Source of the DNA: Clostridia bacterium
GTDB taxonomy: Bacteria > Bacillota > Clostridia > Christensenellales > Borkfalkiaceae
Reading direction: 5' to 3'
DNA: 8,577 bases
Assembly (NCBI GenBank): GCA_029054485.1
Contig: JAIDFD010000143.1
Location: 1 to 8,577, forward strand
The position numbers and the translations under genes are program-made. Within the stretch, counting starts at the first letter, position 1. Each line of letters opens with the position of its first letter. The notes under the pieces were generated by a model that ran no database searches, was not told where the DNA came from, and saw nothing but the letters and a program-made list of their open reading frames with translations. Shown here piece after piece: positions 6,783 to 8,577 of the stretch.

Positions 6783-6802
6783 TTATGCGAAAAATTGCAT
6801 AA
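6783..6802. promoter_or_regulatory. Palindromic operator-like site B (upstream of the -35 box)
   Basis: TTATGC (6783-6788) and GCATAA (6797-6802) are separated by exactly 8 bp. The site ends 6 bp from the -35 box of the lipoprotein promoter and shares both half-sites and spacing with site C. The arrangement is typical of a dimeric helix-turn-helix regulator. Confidence 0.6.
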
Positions 6803-6827
6803 TTTGACGTATTTTATTAAAAAATAA

Positions 6828-6857
6828 ATAATTTATGCAAATATTTGCATAAATTAT
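6828..6857. promoter_or_regulatory. Palindromic operator-like site C (30-bp perfect palindrome)
   Basis: Perfect dyad symmetry covers 30 bp, centred between 6842 and 6843. The core is TTATGC (6833-6838), AAATATTT, GCATAA (6847-6852), the same half-sites and 8-bp spacing as site B. The B and C centres are 50 bp apart, near five helical turns, so proteins bound to both would lie on roughly the same face. It is too AT-rich to be a convincing terminator, and no T-tract follows. Confidence 0.6.
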
Positions 6858-6897
6858 GAAAAATTTGTATATAAATTTATTAATTATTAATTCAAAC

Positions 6898-6925
6898 AAA
6901 AAAGTCCGCGCCGTAAGGCGCGGAC
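6898..6925 (-). terminator. Intrinsic terminator of the cobalamin-uptake operon
   Basis: On the minus strand GTCCGCGCC (6925-6917) pairs perfectly with GGCGCGGAC (6912-6904) around a four-base loop, then six T's (6903-6898). It lies about 5 bp past the stop of the membrane-component gene. It separates that operon from the lipoprotein promoter region. Confidence 0.93.
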
Positions 6926-6929
6926 CTAT

Positions 6930-7697
6930 TCATTTGTGTTGCGTTGCTTTTTTCAGCGCGGCGCAAAGCGGCAGATACAAAGTAGATACGGTCACGATAG
7001 CACACACCGTCTGGGGCAACATTGCAGTAAAAGACGCGTAAAAGTAGGTCAGTGCTGTCAGCCTTGTACTCCCTAAAACGAGGGGCGTAATCACGTCGTC
7101 CAACAGCGTAAAACACACCGTACATACAGCAGCTACGCTTGCAAAGGTAAACAACTTTAAAAACGCGCCAACGTTCTTTTTAAAAATTTTGTTTGCAACA
7201 ACAAGCGCGTTGAACGCAAGAAGAAGCAAACAGCTAAGCCCGAAGATTACCCATATGAGAATATCAGCCGTGGCTTTCCACAGCCTTGAAACCTTGATAA
7301 CGTCAAAGCCGTACACAAGCGCGCACGCCGCCGCAAGCGAGCAAAGCAGTAAGTTTACCGCAATAACAAGCCCCGCGGGGCAACGCCCGAACGTGTTGTC
7401 TTTTATATGTCCCAGCCCGCCGAAAACCGCCGCAAGAGACGGGTAGTATACGAGATACAAAATTACCGCCGTGGGTGAAAAGCCGTAGATAAGACACCTT
7501 AAAAGCGAAAACGAGACGGCGCATATTACGCCGCTTCTCACGCCGAAAACGCTTGAAAAGCATATCATAAGCAGGGTGACGATTTCCACCCCCACCACGA
7601 ACGAAAAAACGTACTGCCCCGCAATCAGCAGGGCGCACATAACCGCAACGTAAGCGATTTGCTTTGCGGGCGGTATTTTGATTCCCGTCTTTTCCAT
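6930..7697 (-). CDS. ECF-transporter S-component-like membrane protein, probable cobalamin uptake subunit
   Basis: The 255-aa protein is almost entirely hydrophobic. Segments lie near residues 14-35, 36-72 (two), 76-95, 108-130, 145-168, 180-200 and 222-247, and both ends are short and basic. An early short segment, AYVAVMCALLIAGQYV (15-30), is of the kind that packs against the ECF transmembrane subunit in S components. The small size and lack of ATPase or solute-binding domains fit the S component of a group II ECF transporter. The A and T subunits would be shared and encoded elsewhere. Substrate is inferred from context: the gene lies 9 bp after a transcobalamin-like lipoprotein gene in a transcript controlled by a cobalamin riboswitch. 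A CbrT-like role in B12 or corrinoid uptake is therefore likely, but family membership is not proven by motifs. No strong ribosome binding site precedes the ATG; translational coupling is likely. Confidence 0.75.
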   Translation of the reverse strand: MEKTGIKIPPAKQIAYVAVMCALLIAGQYVFSFVVGVEIVTLLMICFSSVFGVRSGVICAVSFSLLRCLIYGFSPTAVILYLVYYPSLAAVFGGLGHIKDNTFGRCPAGLVIAVNLLLCSLAAACALVYGFDVIKVSRLWKATADILIWVIFGLSCLLLLAFNALVVANKIFKKNVGAFLKLFTFASVAAVCTVCFTLLDDVITPLVLGSTRLTALTYFYASFTAMLPQTVCAIVTVSTLYLPLCAALKKATQHK

Positions 7698-7706
7698 TGC
7701 GAAAAA

Positions 7707-8204
7707 TTACCAGTTCGTTTCTGCGTACTTAAAAACGAACGCGTAGCTTTCGCCGTCCACGCAGGGCAAACCCGAAACGCCGTATGCGGCTTTGTAAAGG
7801 GTTAAACCGTTGAATACAAAGGTTTCGTCAGAGGAATAAATCACGCCGTCAAGGGTTGTAAGCGTGGTGTAAACGTACCAGTCGTAGCCCGCGTATGAAT
7901 TATCCGTAGAGCTTACATATACACTGCCCACTCCTAAAATTTCGGTAACGTAAAAGCCGTAGTCGCTTTCCGAGCCGTTAAAATCCAATTTGCCGTCCTC
8001 TTTCAAAGCGTCCATATAGTCTTTGAGAGAAGTATTTTCGTCCATTTCAAGAACGTCGTTTGTTGCGGTAAATGCGTAGCAGATAGAGTACTCGTTTTCT
8101 ATCTTGTCGGTCGTTTCACCTCTCGGGTCGTCCGCACAGCCTGTAAAGGCAAAAAGCACTACTGCGGACAGAGCCGCAACCAAAAGGGTTAAAAGTTTTT
8201 TCAT
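7707..8204 (-). CDS. Transcobalamin-like (DUF4430-type) lipoprotein, probable corrinoid-binding protein
   Basis: The 165-aa protein has a signal peptide and an FTGC lipobox with C23 lipidated, so it sits on the outer membrane face. The mature part is compact. SLKDYMDAL (59-67) is the (S/T)LxDxMxAL helix of transcobalamin C-terminal-like domains. YGFYVTEILGVGS (82-94) and YAGYDWYVYTTL (104-115) supply the typical FVTxIxGV and WxxY strands. An ending like SYAFVFKYAETNW (153-165) also fits the intrinsic-factor beta-domain fold, which caps bound cobalamin in the animal proteins. Being first gene after a cobalamin riboswitch and directly before an S-component-like gene supports capture of corrinoids. 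AAGGAG lies an unusually long 13 nt before the ATG, yet no closer in-frame start exists. Confidence 0.8.
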   Translation of the reverse strand: MKKLLTLLVAALSAVVLFAFTGCADDPRGETTDKIENEYSICYAFTATNDVLEMDENTSLKDYMDALKEDGKLDFNGSESDYGFYVTEILGVGSVYVSSTDNSYAGYDWYVYTTLTTLDGVIYSSDETFVFNGLTLYKAAYGVSGLPCVDGESYAFVFKYAETNW

Positions 8205-8228
8205 TTGATTTAAATTTCTCCTTAATTT

Positions 8229-8262
8229 AAAAAATCAGACACGCAAATAACAAACGTGTCCG
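8229..8262 (-). terminator. Riboswitch-controlled intrinsic terminator in the cobalamin leader
   Basis: On the minus strand CGGACACG (8262-8255) pairs with CGTGTCTG (8243-8236) with one G-U wobble and an 11-nt loop. An A and six T's (8234-8229) follow. It lies between the cobalamin aptamer and the first gene, in the place expected for an expression platform. Its 5' arm is shared with a competing hairpin. Confidence 0.8.
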
Positions 8263-8272
8263 TGAGGCACGT
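8254..8272 (-). promoter_or_regulatory. Antiterminator hairpin competing with the leader terminator
   Basis: On the minus strand ACGTGCC (8272-8266) can pair with GGACACGT (8261-8254) around a TCAC loop, with one bulged A. The 3' arm contains almost the whole 5' arm of the terminator, so only one of the two hairpins can form. This would be the ON state at low cobalamin. Confidence 0.6.
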
Positions 8273-8295
8273 CCGGTTTAACTCGAACCAAACGA

Positions 8296-8435
8296 CTTTA
8301 ATCTTCACAGGTCTGGCATTCGGACTTGTCCTTATTAAAAGGCTTACCGTTGCGGTACAGCTACGGAATTTCACCGTATTCCCCGTTTAATGCGCGCATA
8401 ATGAAAACGCGCAACCTGCGGTTATTAAATTAAAG
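8296..8435 (-). ncRNA. Cobalamin riboswitch aptamer
   Basis: On the minus strand the diagnostic core appears in order. First comes GGGGAATACGGTGAAATTCC (about 8384-8365). Next is GCTGTACCGCAACGGTAA (8361-8344), holding the TACCG/CGGTA hairpin. Last is the B12 box GTCCGAATGCCAGACC (8325-8310). Closing helices are visible: P1 from CTTTAAT (8435-8429) with ATTAAAG (8302-8296), and P2 from CAGGT (8418-8414) with ACCTG (8312-8308). A further GCGCG-rich hairpin lies between P2 and the core. The RNA binds adenosyl- or another cobalamin and should repress the downstream lipoprotein and membrane-component genes through the terminator/antiterminator pair. The ligand subclass cannot be told by eye. Confidence 0.95.
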
Positions 8436-8442
8436 GTTTTCT

Positions 8443-8470
8443 TCTTTCCGCCGTGAGAAAAACGGAAAGA
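8443..8470 (-). other. 5'-end hairpin of the cobalamin leader transcript
   Basis: TCTTTCCG and CGGAAAGA (8470-8463 with 8450-8443) form a perfect 8-bp stem around a 12-nt loop, within a few nucleotides of the predicted start point and just before the aptamer. It is not part of the standard cobalamin aptamer. It may protect the 5' end of the transcript or insulate the aptamer fold. Confidence 0.55.
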
Positions 8471-8478
8471 TTACTTAA

Positions 8479-8507
8479 ATTATAGGCTTAAAACGCGCCG
8501 TTGTCAA
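8479..8507 (-). promoter_or_regulatory. Perfect-consensus sigma-A promoter of the cobalamin-uptake operon
   Basis: On the minus strand TTGACA (8507-8502), a 17-nt spacer and TATAAT (8484-8479) match consensus in all twelve positions. Initiation is expected near 8472, giving a leader of about 268 nt that holds the riboswitch. Such a strong promoter suits control by premature termination rather than by initiation. Confidence 0.9.
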
Positions 8508-8531
8508 GCGCATTTTCGAGGGCAAAAAAAT

Positions 8532-8563
8532 CAAAAATTTTATTTGACAGAATAAAATTTTTG
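8532..8563. promoter_or_regulatory. 13-bp inverted repeat enclosing the -35 box of the divergent promoter
   Basis: CAAAAATTTTATT (8532-8544) is the exact reverse complement of AATAAAATTTTTG (8551-8563), with a six-base centre TGACAG. The centre holds most of the rightward -35 box. It could be an operator, or a leftward terminator-like hairpin, but the stem is almost all A-T. Confidence 0.45.
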
Positions 8564-8571
8564 TTTATAAT
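8544..8571 (+). promoter_or_regulatory. Divergent rightward sigma-A promoter for a gene beyond the right edge
   Basis: TTGACA (8544-8549), a 16-nt spacer and TATAAT (8566-8571) match consensus fully. Initiation would fall at or just past the window end, so the target gene is not visible. It is back to back with the cobalamin operon promoter, about 37 bp between the -35 boxes. Confidence 0.75.
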
Positions 8572-8577
8572 TAGGGC

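Noticed and set aside
6804..6832. Possible plus-strand promoter TTGACG with a downstream AATAAT
   Set aside because: The -10 match is poor, and transcription would run antisense into the terminator and the membrane-component gene with no gene to serve.
6783..6852. DnaA boxes or a replication origin, since TTATGCAAA differs from TTATNCACA at one position in an AT-rich stretch
   Set aside because: The sites are symmetrical palindromes, the critical eighth base is wrong in all copies, and no replication genes are nearby; operators fit better.

Overview
The window looks like chromosomal DNA from a Firmicutes/Clostridia-type bacterium. Genes are tightly packed with short overlaps. Intergenic DNA is very AT-rich, with near-consensus sigma-A promoters, AGGAGG-type ribosome binding sites, U-tract terminators and riboswitch-controlled transporters. 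The lipoprotein signal peptides (short KK-rich N-terminus, Leu/Ala-rich core, LAAC or FTGC lipobox) recall uncultured gut Clostridia; that taxonomic placement is inference. I see no mobile element, CRISPR array, tRNA or rRNA.

Layout. (1) Positions 1-2234, minus strand: a housekeeping operon transcribed right to left, alr (compact alanine racemase), a 5-formyltetrahydrofolate cyclo-ligase gene, an unrecognised four- or five-helix membrane protein, and rsmD (cut by the left edge). The genes overlap by 11, 17 and 4 bp. (2) Positions 2235-2510: a divergent promoter region. The rightward promoter makes a leader of about 138 nt that folds into two hairpins, followed by a stem ending in a U-tract. 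It looks like a riboswitch or attenuator, and the MepA-type MATE gene behind it makes guanidine-IV (mepA motif) the best guess. (3) Positions 2511-4583, plus strand: a 690-aa fusion of a complete MATE exporter with a cytidylate-kinase-like P-loop domain. A terminator shared with the converging gene follows. (4) Positions 4632-6650, minus strand: a 672-aa secreted lipoprotein with duplicated N-terminal modules and Cys-rich modules. Its promoter is flanked by TTATGC/GCATAA palindromes, three in all. (5) Positions 6930-8204, minus strand: a two-gene transporter operon, a transcobalamin-like (DUF4430-type) lipoprotein and a membrane protein resembling an ECF S component. It is preceded by a perfect sigma-A promoter and a cobalamin riboswitch with its own terminator/antiterminator. 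(6) The right edge holds a divergent rightward promoter inside a 13-bp inverted repeat, for a gene outside the window.

How it works together. The right-hand operon reads as a B12 uptake unit. When cobalamin is plentiful the riboswitch should stop transcription; when it is scarce the lipoprotein and the membrane subunit are made, probably using ECF ATPase/T subunits encoded elsewhere. The middle of the window holds a probably ligand-gated exporter with an attached nucleotide-kinase-like domain, the least ordinary gene here. The large lipoprotein carries the signature of a specific repressor or activator acting at three operators. The left operon is ordinary cell-wall, folate and ribosome-modification housekeeping, apart from its one unrecognised membrane protein.
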